Assembly (NCBI GenBank): GCA_040773965.1
Contig: JAXGVG010000040.1
Span: 1-12,972 of the forward strand
Length of the DNA stretch: 12,972 nucleotides
Source of the DNA: JAXGVG01 sp040773965
Lineage (GTDB): Bacteria; Pseudomonadota; Alphaproteobacteria; UBA9219
Direction: 5' to 3'
Below the pieces are notes generated by a model, which did no database searches, had not been told where the DNA came from, and was given only the letters and a program-made list of their open reading frames with translations. The translations under genes were made by a program, and so were the position numbers. Below are positions 1 to 8,072 of this stretch, one piece after another; within the stretch, counting starts at the first letter, position 1, and every line of letters begins with the position of its first letter.

Positions 1-341
1 ATCCGAATGCTTTGAATGGCTCCATCCCTGACCACGACTCCATCCTTCCGGTCGAGCCATCTCTCGCGGTGAACCGGGATATCGTTTTCGGCGATCAGTT
101 TCTCGTACTCCCCCGGATTTACCTTCTTCAGGTAATTCAGAAGGCGGCGGCGGTTGCCCACCATTTTCAAAAGCCCGCGGCGCGAGTGATGGTCCTTCTT
201 GTGCGTGGCAAAATGATCCGTCAGATCGTTGATCCGCCGGGTCAGCAAGGCAATCTGGACTTCGGGGGAACCGGTGTCGCCCTTCCGGCGGGCATGTTTT
301 TGAATAAGCGCCTGCTTGTTTTGCGCTGTGGTTTTCGACAT
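1..341 (-). CDS. rpsO: 30S ribosomal protein S15 (3' end outside window)
   Basis: S15 binds the central domain of 16S rRNA early in 30S assembly and contributes to a bridge with the 50S subunit. The visible 113 residues contain the family signature: GDTGSPEVQIALLTRRI near residues 21-37, then THKKDHHSRRGLL near 46-58 and the RRRLLNYLKK stretch near 64-73. The start is the ATG at 339-341, preceded by AAGGAG six bases upstream. It lies 18 nt after the truB stop, so it is probably cotranscribed. Odd point: bacterial S15 normally ends at about residue 89 with a LIxxLGLRR-like tail. Here the tail is replaced by LIAENDIPVHRERW and the frame stays open to the window edge, at least 24 residues longer. 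Neither of the other two frames restores the usual tail. The identity is certain; the true C-terminus is not visible. Confidence 0.95.
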   Translation of the reverse strand, partial: MSKTTAQNKQALIQKHARRKGDTGSPEVQIALLTRRINDLTDHFATHKKDHHSRRGLLKMVGNRRRLLNYLKKVNPGEYEKLIAENDIPVHRERWLDRKDGVVVRDGAIQSIR

Positions 342-359
342 CGTTATCTCCTTATATAT

Positions 360-1316
360 CTAAAAGTGAAAACCGCGCACAACGCGGAACGCTCCGGCTC
401 TTGGCTCGACGAGAGCCACAGGAACACCTTGATGTTCGGCCAAAATGACAGGCGATTGCATCAATTCGATGTGTTGTGGCCTGATCAAAAGGCTTTGTCC
501 GGCGCGCAAACGCTGCGCCTCGCCGGCGGTTAGCTGCAAGCCCGGGATGTCGTCCAGTGCCGCTCCAATCGCCAGCAATGCCGTTAAGGCGGCCCCCTTA
601 TGCGCCAATTCCTCAAGCTTTTCCAGCGAAATCGCGCGCGCCTGCGTGAAAGGCCCTACGCGCGTGCGGCGCAAGGCGCCGATATGGCCGTAAGTTCCCA
701 GACTTATTGCTAAATCCCGCGCGAGCGAACGGACATACATCCCCTTACCGCACGTAACGTTAATGATTGCATGATCGGTATCCGGAAGTTCAAGCAGATC
801 AAGTTTTTTCACCATCACCTTGCGCGAAGGCAGGGATGGCCGTCCCCCCTGACGGGCAATATCGTAGGCGCGCCGTCCTTCCAGCTTGATCGCGGAAAAG
901 GACGGCGGCGTTTGATCGATCAGGCCCGTGAAGGAAGGAAGCGCCTTCCGGATCGCCGCTTCATCGGGACGGGCATCGCTTTTGGCTATGACCTCTCCTT
1001 CCATGTCGTCCGTGGCGCGCTGTTCGCCCCAACGAACGGTGAACGTGTATTCCTTGTCGTCGTCCATGACATAAGGCACAAGCTTCGTCGCCTCTCCGAA
1101 CGCCAGCGGCAGAATGCCCGTCGCCAGCGGATCGAGAGTCCCGGCGTGGCCCGCCTTTTTGCCGCCGAGCAGGCGGCGCGCCTTGCCCAGCGCCTGCGTC
1201 GACGTCAGGCCGGCCGGTTTGTCGAGGGCAAGCCAGCCGTGGATGGCTGTCCGGCGCGGCTTTTCGTTTTTCTTTTCAGAATCGCTCATTGTTTCCGCTT
1301 TTTGCAGCGCGATCAT
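360..1316 (-). CDS. truB: tRNA pseudouridine(55) synthase TruB
   Basis: TruB converts uridine 55 in the T-loop of tRNAs to pseudouridine. The 318-residue protein shows GWLALDKPAGLTS near 27-40 and the catalytic motif GHAGTLDPLATG near 56-67, where Asp62 is the expected nucleophile. GKGMYVRSLARDL is the conserved RNA-site motif further on. The C-terminal part, ending VVRGFHF, fits the TruB C-terminal/PUA-like domain. The chosen ATG overlaps the rbfA stop as ATGA, which suggests translational coupling. An in-frame ATG nine codons later (at 1289) would also give a normal protein, so the first nine residues are uncertain. It lies between rbfA and rpsO, as in most Proteobacteria. Confidence 0.95.
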   Translation of the reverse strand: MIALQKAETMSDSEKKNEKPRRTAIHGWLALDKPAGLTSTQALGKARRLLGGKKAGHAGTLDPLATGILPLAFGEATKLVPYVMDDDKEYTFTVRWGEQRATDDMEGEVIAKSDARPDEAAIRKALPSFTGLIDQTPPSFSAIKLEGRRAYDIARQGGRPSLPSRKVMVKKLDLLELPDTDHAIINVTCGKGMYVRSLARDLAISLGTYGHIGALRRTRVGPFTQARAISLEKLEELAHKGAALTALLAIGAALDDIPGLQLTAGEAQRLRAGQSLLIRPQHIELMQSPVILAEHQGVPVALVEPRAGAFRVVRGFHF

Positions 1317-1693
1317 TCGTCGTTCGGCTCAACGAGATCTTTGGCCACGACAGGATCGTTCAGAATTTTTTCGATTTTTTGCGCATAGTCGAAGCTTTCG
1401 TCGGTTTTAAAGTTCAGCTTCGGCACATAACGAAGTTTGACCTTCTGCGCGATTTCATGGCGGAAAAATCCGACGATATCGTTAAGCGCCCGCGTCGTCT
1501 CGGCGACCTTGTGCCCACCGAGCGGAATGACGAACGCCGTGGCGTTTTGAAGATCGGGACTTATCCGGACTTCCGTCACCGTGATCAACGGCGCCGAAAA
1601 ACCCTTTGGCCACGGCACATCGCCGCGCTGGAGAACATCGGCCAGCGCATGACGAATGGCCTCACCGACACGAAGTTGACGTTGCGAGCGCAT
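1313..1693 (-). CDS. rbfA: 30S ribosome-binding factor RbfA
   Basis: RbfA is a small KH-fold protein that binds immature 30S subunits and helps process the 5' end of 16S rRNA, especially in the cold. The 126 residues have normal family length. RQLRVGEAIRHALADVL near 5-21 and ITVTEVRISPDLQNATAFV near 37-55 are typical, and the KLRYVPKLNFKTDES segment near 85-99 is the conserved RbfA end motif. The ATG at 1691-1693 is preceded by AAAGGAC at suitable distance; this site directly follows the stop of the upstream unknown gene, 14 nt away. Its stop overlaps the truB start by four bases. RbfA normally follows infB directly; here two extra genes intervene. Confidence 0.95.
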   Translation of the reverse strand: MRSQRQLRVGEAIRHALADVLQRGDVPWPKGFSAPLITVTEVRISPDLQNATAFVIPLGGHKVAETTRALNDIVGFFRHEIAQKVKLRYVPKLNFKTDESFDYAQKIEKILNDPVVAKDLVEPNDE

Positions 1694-1707
1694 GGCGTTT
1701 TGTCCTT

Positions 1708-2373
1708 TTATCCGAACTGAAGAGGAATCTTGAATCTTTCGTTAAAAGCATAGGCGCATTGTCTGGGATCCCTGAAATCGAGAATCCCGCAACCATGATG
1801 CGTCTCAAGCAACTTTCGCCCCAAAGGCGTTCCGGCAAACCTGCACAGCGCCAGGGGATCTCTTTTAATAAACCCGCGCCATTGCGCAAGGGCGGCACGA
1901 TCCGGAAACCCGTTTTCCAGCTTAAAATCAAGAAAAACGCCGTCCACGCCAAGAAAGCCATTGTAAAGAAAATACGAGGCCGCGCGAGGACACATGGCCG
2001 TCGTCAGTTTGCCGTAACCCTTCTCGAAAGAGAAGAGCGCCATACGGCGCAACATTTCCACGCCGCGTATGCGCGCATGGACAACCTCACGCATAGCCTC
2101 GTTATAAGCCTGAAGGAAGGTTATCATGACGTGCGCAATGCGGCGCGAACCGGAATCAGGAGGGTTAAAACAAGGAACCACCTCGATTGAAGCAAAGGCC
2201 GACCCCCGATGTTTAAGGAAAAAGGCGCAACGATACGCGCCTGTTTGGGGGTGGAAGACAAACGATCCTTCGGCCCGGCCTTGAGGCGCATAGGCAAAAG
2301 GCAGCCACCGGGGATTCTCCAAATAATGCCCGAAGTCTTCTACAAAATCTGAAACCAGCTTTTGCGCCTGCAT
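1708..2373 (-). CDS. Unknown protein, weakly GNAT-like, inserted between infB and rbfA
   Basis: I do not recognise this 221-residue protein. The stretch from about residue 97 to 140 (VVHARIRGVEMLRRM, then FEKGYGKLTT, then RAASYFLYNGF) follows the layout of GNAT acetyltransferase motif A and the later A..(F/Y)...GF motif. The acetyl-CoA loop is degenerate, lacking the second glycine of RxxGxG, so an active acetyltransferase is only a weak suggestion. No signal peptide or membrane segment is evident. The ATG at 2371-2373 has GGAG four bases upstream. The stop lies 14 nt before rbfA and abuts the rbfA ribosome binding site, so it looks cotranscribed. A 100-bp gap separates it from the preceding unknown gene; that gap has tandem TATAAG/TATAAA hexamers at 2435-2446 but no convincing -35 partner. 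Real gene: likely. Function: unknown. Confidence 0.7.
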   Translation of the reverse strand: MQAQKLVSDFVEDFGHYLENPRWLPFAYAPQGRAEGSFVFHPQTGAYRCAFFLKHRGSAFASIEVVPCFNPPDSGSRRIAHVMITFLQAYNEAMREVVHARIRGVEMLRRMALFSFEKGYGKLTTAMCPRAASYFLYNGFLGVDGVFLDFKLENGFPDRAALAQWRGFIKRDPLALCRFAGTPLGRKLLETHHGCGILDFRDPRQCAYAFNERFKIPLQFG

Positions 2374-2473
2374 TGAACTCCGATCGCCTCAAGGTCGCCC
2401 TGGCACCTCTTCCCTCTCAAATCCTCCCCGGCCTTTTATACTTATACTCCGTCCGCGAAACATTCGCTAAACA

Positions 2474-3145
2474 TCAGAGAATTTGGAGCCTCGAAGAACG
2501 AGAGCGCACCCACGATCCTCCAGAGAAACGATTTAATGCTTTGGCATATACCCCTACGCGTTGCGCATGTCTTTCCGCTTTAAGGCAGGGGGAAACCGCA
2601 CAAAGTATTGCATCATTAAAGAGCGCGACGACTTGATTGCGCGTTTTCCCTTGAAGTTCAAGCATTCGTTTTTTAGCATCATCAAGGCTGCACATAATGT
2701 CAAAATCGAGAATATGAAGTGGCTTTCTGTTCGGCGCACCCGACAAAAGAGCATCGTTCCATATTTCTTGACGCGTTACAATACGCCCGGCTTCTTTCCA
2801 AGTCTCTTCATCGTAACCGTGATTGTAAGCAGGAAACCACATTCCCTCCGGGGGTGTTTCGAGGGACTCCAATATGTGACTAGTCACATAATCTTCCCGC
2901 GGCTTAAAATTGCCCGGCAACCGAAGCTGGAAAACGTTACCTAACAAGTAAGAGCCAATAACAAGCTGCACAGGTTCGGCTATTTTGTCTGCCAGCCTTT
3001 CAGCTGCCTTAAAGGGGCTATTAAATGACATCTGAAGAGCATCCACGCCATCGACGTGGTACACCGTAAGCAATCCTGACATGTTCTGCCGATACAAGCT
3101 TGTGAGTGTAAGCGCAATATCATATTCATCCGGACCCGATAACAT
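2474..3145 (-). CDS. Unknown orphan protein downstream of infB
   Basis: I do not recognise this 223-residue protein. It has no evident signal peptide, membrane helix, metal-binding cysteine cluster or nucleotide-binding loop. The N-terminal half alternates hydrophobic and polar residues like a mixed alpha/beta fold. A stretch rich in Trp, Tyr and acidic residues lies near 103-120 (WFPAYNHGYDEETWKEAGR), and the C-terminus is basic (SGGSWVRSRSSRLQIL). Translation is well supported by the start at 3143-3145, which has one of the best Shine-Dalgarno sites in the window (TAAAGGAG, seven bases upstream). It begins 43 nt after the infB stop with no terminator between. Sample lines count to about 40-50% GC, against about 60-63% in infB, suggesting a different origin or relaxed composition. 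It shows no similarity by eye to the following unknown gene, despite nearly equal length. Confidence 0.7.
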   Translation of the reverse strand: MLSGPDEYDIALTLTSLYRQNMSGLLTVYHVDGVDALQMSFNSPFKAAERLADKIAEPVQLVIGSYLLGNVFQLRLPGNFKPREDYVTSHILESLETPPEGMWFPAYNHGYDEETWKEAGRIVTRQEIWNDALLSGAPNRKPLHILDFDIMCSLDDAKKRMLELQGKTRNQVVALFNDAILCAVSPCLKAERHAQRVGVYAKALNRFSGGSWVRSRSSRLQIL

Positions 3146-3188
3146 TGATTTACTCCTTTAAAATAAGGCTCTTCTGACAGATAAAATT

Positions 3189-5834
3189 TTACAACTGCCG
3201 CGCCACCTCTTCCATTTCAAAGCATTCGATCACATCGCCTTCGGCGATGTTGTCGTAGCTTTCGAACGCCATGCCGCATTCGAAGCCTTCGCGCACTTCC
3301 TTCACTTCGTCCTTGACGCGTTTCAGGGTTTTCAGCGCCCCCTCGTGGATCACAACGTTGTCGCGCAACAGGCGGACTTTCGCGCCACGTTTGACGATAC
3401 CGTCCGTGACCTTGCACCCCGCGACCTTGCCGACCCTGGAAATGTTGAAGACCTGAAGGATTTGGGCGTGGCCCAAAAACTTCTCGCGCAAATCCGGCGC
3501 GAGCATGCCCGTGAGCGCCTGTTTCACATCGTCGATTACGTTGTAAATGATTGAATAATAACGAATTTCTATCCCGTCGCGCTTGGCCATTTCGCGGGCC
3601 TGCGGGTTGGCGCGAACATTGAAGCCGATAATCATGCCTTTCGAAGCGTTGGCCAGCGTCACATCGGATTCCGTGATCGCGCCTACGGCCGCATCCAACA
3701 CGCGAACCTTCACTTCTTCGTTGTCGGCGGAAAGCTTGACGAGAGCGCTCTTGAGCGCCTCCACCGAACCATGAACGTCGCCCTTGATCAGAACCGCCAG
3801 TTCCCTGGCCGTTCCGGCCTTGATGTTTTCCATCATTTGCTCCAGCGAGCCGCGCTGATTTGCCGTTGCCGTCAATGTGCGGCGGCGGCGCTGGCGGAAT
3901 TCGCTGATCTCGCGGGCTTTCGCTTCCGTAAGCACGACCATCAATTCATCGCCTGCTACCGGCGTGCTGTTAAGACCGACAACCTCGACAGGCGTAGCCG
4001 GACCGGCTTGCGTAACGTTCGCCCCCCGATCGTCGATCAACGCGCGAACGCGGCCCCACTCGCTGCCCGCCACGAAGATATCGCCGACTTTAAGGGTGCC
4101 GTGCTGGACCAGAACCGTTGCCACCGAGCCGCGCCCTTTTTCGAGACGCGCTTCAACCACAGCGCCTTGCCCGGGACGGTCCGGATTGGCCTTCAGTTCG
4201 AGCATTTCGGCCTGAAGCAGGACGGCTTCAAGCAGTTTGTCGAGGCCCATGCGGGTTTTTGCGGAAATTTCAACCGACAACGCCTCGCCCCCCATTTCCT
4301 CGACCTGGATGTCGTGCTGCAAAAGCTCCTGACGGACGCGCGCCGGGTTAGCGGCGGGCAAGTCGCATTTGTTGATGGCGACAACGATCGGCACGTTGGC
4401 GGCTTTGGCGTGGCGAATGGCTTCGATCGTTTGCGGCATGATGCCGTCGTCGGCCGCTACCACCAGAATGACGATGTCCGTCACGTGCGCGCCCCGCGCC
4501 CGCATTTCGGTGAACGCGGCATGTCCCGGGGTATCGATAAAGGTAATGCGGTCGAAGCCGTGCGCAGGCCGCGGAAGCGCGATCTGATATGCGCCTATAT
4601 GCTGGGTTATGCCGCCCGCTTCGCCCGCAACCACATCCGTTTCGCGTAAAGCGTCCAGAAGCGACGTTTTGCCGTGATCGACATGTCCCATGACCGTTAC
4701 GACGGGGGAACGGGGTCGAAGGCTTTCGGGCGCGTCTTCCGTTGAAACGAGCGAGGCTTCGACGTCCGCTTCCGTCACGCGCTTGATGCGGTGTCCGAAC
4801 TCTGTCGCGACAAGCTCGGCCGTATCGGCGTCGATGCTTTGTGTGATCGTCGCCATGACGCCCAATTTCATCAGGGCCTTGATGACGTCCGCGCCGCGTT
4901 CGGCCATGCGGTTGGCCAGCTCTTGCACTGTAATGACTTCGGGGATAGTGACGTCGCGCGTAACCTTGACCTGTTCCTGCTGTTGCATCGCCTGACGTTT
5001 TTCGCGCTCGATGCGACGGCGCATGGAAGCCACGCTGCGCTGTCGAACGCCTTCGTCGCCGGACAAGGCTTGCGACACCGTTATCTTGCCGCCGCGGCGG
5101 CGCTCGGCGCCGGAGCCACGGCGCGGCGCGGGAGCCCCTCGTCCGCCCCTGCCACGGCGGCTTGTTTCTTCCTCGTCTTCGGATACTACGCCGCGCTTCA
5201 TCAGCGACGGCGTCTTTGCCCCTGCCGTTTCACCGGCGCGCGACGCGGCCCTCATACGGTCCGCCGGGGTTCCGCCGGTACGGCTCCGTACGCGCAATTC
5301 GTCTTCCTGTTTGCGGCGTTCGCTTTCGGTTTTTTCCTGATCCTGAATGTTGCGCAGTTCTTCCAGTTCGCGTTGGCGCAGCCGTTCGCGCTCCGTCAGC
5401 GGCCCGGCGCCTTCTATAGCCTCTTTGGATTCTTCGAACGCGGCTTCGTCCGCAGCCGCTTCTTGCGCTGAACTGCGGCGCAACTCGTTTTCCAGAACGG
5501 CGCCGCGCAGGGCGCGCAAACGCGCGTCGCGCTCTTCCTGCGTCAACTGGCGGATGGTTGCGCTGGTCGCCCGTCCGCGTTCGTTGACGCTGACCGAGGT
5601 TCCGGGTTCCGGTCCAAGGACCATCTTCTTGGCGGTTTTGGCTTCCGCCGACGAAGCCCCGTCGGCGCGCTTGCGCTTGACTTCGACGGCGACGGTCTTG
5701 GAACGGCCATGCGAAAAGCTTTGGCGCACGGAGCCTGTCGCGCCGCCTGCGTCCGGGCTTATGGATTTTTTCAGCTCCAGTTTGGGTTTGGACCCCAGAC
5801 TCAAGACTTTCTTTTTCGGTTCTTGCTCTGTCAT
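3189..5834 (-). CDS. infB: Translation initiation factor IF-2
   Basis: IF-2 is the GTPase that brings formyl-Met-tRNA to the 30S subunit and promotes 50S joining. The 881 residues include an N-terminal leader with KKKVLSLGSKPKLELKK, common in alphaproteobacterial IF-2. A long charged, probably coiled region follows (about 95-290), with an Arg/Gly-rich patch near 226-249. A second IF2 N-domain lies near 294-360 (TIPEVITVQELANRM). The G domain has G1 GHVDHGKT at 383-390, G3 DTPGH at 434-438 and G4 NKCD at 488-491, followed by domains II-IV (ending FECGMAFESYDNIAEGDVIE, then FEMEEVARQL). The start lies 2 nt after the ylxR stop with no clear Shine-Dalgarno site, so translational coupling to ylxR is likely. 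Length and motifs are normal. Confidence 0.97.
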   Translation of the reverse strand: MTEQEPKKKVLSLGSKPKLELKKSISPDAGGATGSVRQSFSHGRSKTVAVEVKRKRADGASSAEAKTAKKMVLGPEPGTSVSVNERGRATSATIRQLTQEERDARLRALRGAVLENELRRSSAQEAAADEAAFEESKEAIEGAGPLTERERLRQRELEELRNIQDQEKTESERRKQEDELRVRSRTGGTPADRMRAASRAGETAGAKTPSLMKRGVVSEDEEETSRRGRGGRGAPAPRRGSGAERRRGGKITVSQALSGDEGVRQRSVASMRRRIEREKRQAMQQQEQVKVTRDVTIPEVITVQELANRMAERGADVIKALMKLGVMATITQSIDADTAELVATEFGHRIKRVTEADVEASLVSTEDAPESLRPRSPVVTVMGHVDHGKTSLLDALRETDVVAGEAGGITQHIGAYQIALPRPAHGFDRITFIDTPGHAAFTEMRARGAHVTDIVILVVAADDGIMPQTIEAIRHAKAANVPIVVAINKCDLPAANPARVRQELLQHDIQVEEMGGEALSVEISAKTRMGLDKLLEAVLLQAEMLELKANPDRPGQGAVVEARLEKGRGSVATVLVQHGTLKVGDIFVAGSEWGRVRALIDDRGANVTQAGPATPVEVVGLNSTPVAGDELMVVLTEAKAREISEFRQRRRRTLTATANQRGSLEQMMENIKAGTARELAVLIKGDVHGSVEALKSALVKLSADNEEVKVRVLDAAVGAITESDVTLANASKGMIIGFNVRANPQAREMAKRDGIEIRYYSIIYNVIDDVKQALTGMLAPDLREKFLGHAQILQVFNISRVGKVAGCKVTDGIVKRGAKVRLLRDNVVIHEGALKTLKRVKDEVKEVREGFECGMAFESYDNIAEGDVIECFEMEEVARQL

Positions 5835-5836
5835 GG

Positions 5837-6505
5837 CTATTCACAATCCGATGCTAATAAAGGTTCGCTCTTGACGCCTTTCAGGCGTTTCAATTCCGTT
5901 CCCAGTTTCTCCGAAAGGTCATGAGGTTTCAGCCCCGGCGCCGCCAGTTGCTCGCGTCCCAAAGCTTCGCCCAGTTGCGCGCGCGTGAAAGCGCATTCCA
6001 CGATCATGGCGCGATGGAGTTTCTTGCGCACATCCTGACCCGCATCCGAAGCCATCAGGACATACGCGAGTTCACCCGCTTTTTGCGCTTCTTCGACTTG
6101 GGGCTGGCCCGTAACGACGAGGCCCGCCCCTCGCGCCAGACCCAACAGATCAAGGCAGCGTTTGGCAAGGAGACGTTCAACCTGCTGAACAAGATCGGGG
6201 TTTATGATGGCGTTTGTTTTCGCGGCGCGAGAAAACAGATTTTTTCTTATCGCCGCTTCCAGAGCTTCGCGCGAAGCCCCAACCCACAGGCCCCGGCCCG
6301 GCAACTTTCCGGCAAGATCGGGAACGACTTTATGTTGAGGATCGAGAACGAAACGGATCAGATCATGTTTGGGCCGCACCTCGCCCGTGGCCAGACACCG
6401 GCGCATAGCCGAGGCAGTCGCGGCTGCGTCCGTTAACGCCGCCGTCCCGGACAGAATCCCGTCTGGCGGCGTTTTGCCGCAGGTGGTGGTGAGAGCCATA
6501 ACCAT
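5837..6505 (-). CDS. YlxR (DUF448) fused to an L7Ae-like RNA-binding domain
   Basis: A two-domain, presumed RNA-binding protein of the nusA-infB operon. Residues about 34-95 are the YlxR/DUF448 domain, with RRCLATGEVRPKHDLIRFV near 35-53 and PDLAGKLPGRGLWV near 62-75. Residues about 110-185 look like the L7Ae/L30e fold (LAKRCLDLLGLARGAGLVVTG, then the segment around LAYVLMASDAGQD). In Firmicutes the same two folds are separate genes, ylxR and ylxQ, at this locus; the fusion is frequent in Alphaproteobacteria. YlxR has been implicated in modulating RNase P activity or acting as a nucleoid-associated regulator in some bacteria, so the role here is inferred. The start is the ATG at 6503-6505, 15 nt after nusA, with GAGGTG 11 bases upstream; an ATG two codons later is possible. 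About 35 residues follow the L7Ae-like part with no match I can name. Confidence 0.9.
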   Translation of the reverse strand: MVMALTTTCGKTPPDGILSGTAALTDAAATASAMRRCLATGEVRPKHDLIRFVLDPQHKVVPDLAGKLPGRGLWVGASREALEAAIRKNLFSRAAKTNAIINPDLVQQVERLLAKRCLDLLGLARGAGLVVTGQPQVEEAQKAGELAYVLMASDAGQDVRKKLHRAMIVECAFTRAQLGEALGREQLAAPGLKPHDLSEKLGTELKRLKGVKSEPLLASDCE

Positions 6506-6520
6506 ATGTCCGTTCGCACC

Positions 6521-8035
6521 TCATTGTTGCGGCTGATCGGAAACCGGGGGTTCGTCTTCCCCGGCAAACCAGTGGGCGCGCGCGGCCATGATCGTCTCGT
6601 TGGCCTTGCTTTCGCTCAGTTGATCGGCTCCCAAAATCTCGCGTAGCTCGTCGCTGGCCAGATCGGCTACATCGTCGAGCGTTTTGATGCCTTTCTCGCC
6701 AAGCTTGACCGCCATTTCGGCCGTCAGGTTCGGCAAGGCGACCACGTCGTCGGTCACGCCGAGTTCGCGGCATTTTGCTTGCAGCTTGGCCGCCGTCTCG
6801 GCCAGCCATGCCCGCGCGCGCTGCTGGAGTTCGCCGGCGACTTCGAGGTCAAAGCCCTCGATTTCGGCAAGTTCGTCCGCGGGCGTGTCGGCAATCTGCT
6901 CGACGCGCGTAAAACCTTCGCTTACCAGCAAGTGCGCAATGACGTCGTCAACCGCCAAAGCTTCCAGAAACAGCGTCGTACGCGTATGCAGTTCGGCCTG
7001 GCGCCGCTCGGATTCCTCGTTTTCCGTCAGGATGTCGATGTCCCAGCCCGTCAGCATCGACGCCAGGCGCACGTTCTGGCCGCGGCGGCCGATGGCCAGC
7101 GACAACTGCTCGTCGGGCACAACTACATCCATGCGGTGACTGTCTTCGTCAAGAACGACCTTGGCCACTTCGGCAGGCGCCAACGCGTTGACCACGAATG
7201 TCGCGGGATCCGAAGACCATGGAATGATGTCGATTTTTTCGCCTTGCAGTTCGCCGACGACGGCCTGTACGCGGCTGCCGCGCATGCCGACGCACGCGCC
7301 GACGGGATCGATCGAGCTGTCGTTCGACACGACGGCGATTTTGGCGCGGCTTCCCGGATCGCGCGCCACGGACTTGATTTCGATGATGCCGTCGTAAATT
7401 TCAGGCACTTCCTGCGCGAACAGCTTGGCCATAAACAGCGGATGCGTGCGCGAAAGAAAAATCTGGGGTCCCCGCTGTTCTTCGCGAACGTCGTAGATGT
7501 AAGCGCGAACGCGGTCGCCGTTCTTGAAATGCTCGCGCGGCAGCGTTTCGTCGCGGCGCAAGACGGCCTCGGCGCGTCCCAGCTCGACGGTGACGTTGCC
7601 ATACTCGACGCGCTTGACGACGCCGCTTACGATTTCGCCGACGCGGTCCTGATATTCGAGGAACTGGCGGCGGCGCTCGGCCTCGCGAACCTTTTGCACA
7701 ATGACCTGTTTCGCCGTTTGCGCGGCAATGCGCCCAAGATCGATCGGCGGCAGGTCGTCGACGATGTAGTCGCCGACGGCAACGTCGGACTTCGTCTTTT
7801 TCGCAGCCTTCAGCGCGATTTGCGTAAATTCGTTTTCAACAGGGTCGGCCACCAGGAGATAACGCTGCAAATGCACTTCCCCGGTCCGGCGATCGATCTG
7901 CGCGCGAATGTCGTGTTCATACCCGTACTTGGCGCGTCCAGCCTTCTGGATCGCCTGTTCCATGGCCATCAAAACCTCGTCGCGGTCGATGTTTTTTTCT
8001 CGCGCGACGGCTTCGGCTACCTGCAACAATTCCAT
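6521..8035 (-). CDS. nusA: Transcription termination/antitermination protein NusA
   Basis: NusA binds RNA polymerase and nascent RNA and modulates pausing, intrinsic termination and antitermination, including on rRNA operons. The 504 residues show the usual order. The polymerase-binding N-terminal domain is about 1-125, and the S1 domain about 130-200 (VGEIVSGVVKRVEYGNVTVEL). KH1 includes DPVGACVGMRGSRVQAV at 243-259, and KH2 includes LAIGRRGQNVRLA at 313-325. Two C-terminal helix-hairpin-helix/acidic repeats lie near 355-410 and 430-490, as in other Proteobacteria and unlike the short Firmicutes form. The ATG at 8033-8035 has GAGG at good spacing and lies 37 nt after rimP. The rimP leader upstream carries an intrinsic terminator, a plausible target for feedback by NusA itself. 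Confidence 0.97.
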   Translation of the reverse strand: MELLQVAEAVAREKNIDRDEVLMAMEQAIQKAGRAKYGYEHDIRAQIDRRTGEVHLQRYLLVADPVENEFTQIALKAAKKTKSDVAVGDYIVDDLPPIDLGRIAAQTAKQVIVQKVREAERRRQFLEYQDRVGEIVSGVVKRVEYGNVTVELGRAEAVLRRDETLPREHFKNGDRVRAYIYDVREEQRGPQIFLSRTHPLFMAKLFAQEVPEIYDGIIEIKSVARDPGSRAKIAVVSNDSSIDPVGACVGMRGSRVQAVVGELQGEKIDIIPWSSDPATFVVNALAPAEVAKVVLDEDSHRMDVVVPDEQLSLAIGRRGQNVRLASMLTGWDIDILTENEESERRQAELHTRTTLFLEALAVDDVIAHLLVSEGFTRVEQIADTPADELAEIEGFDLEVAGELQQRARAWLAETAAKLQAKCRELGVTDDVVALPNLTAEMAVKLGEKGIKTLDDVADLASDELREILGADQLSESKANETIMAARAHWFAGEDEPPVSDQPQQ

Positions 8036-8072
8036 AGTTTAACCTCGTCCTTTTTTTCTCTCTAGTTACGGC

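Noticed and set aside
2435..2446. Tandem TATAAG/TATAAA as a promoter for the unknown gene at 1708-2373
   Set aside because: The -10-like hexamers are good, but no acceptable -35 element lies 16-18 bp upstream, so I do not list it as a promoter.
3771..4649. Long plus-strand open frame of 292 codons inside infB
   Set aside because: It is antisense to the conserved IF-2 domains, has low-complexity composition typical of the opposite strand of GC-rich genes, and shows no recognisable motif.
6779..8065. Plus-strand open frame of 428 codons across nusA
   Set aside because: It is the mirror of NusA coding sequence, rich in His, Asp and Phe as expected for an antisense shadow, with no family signature.
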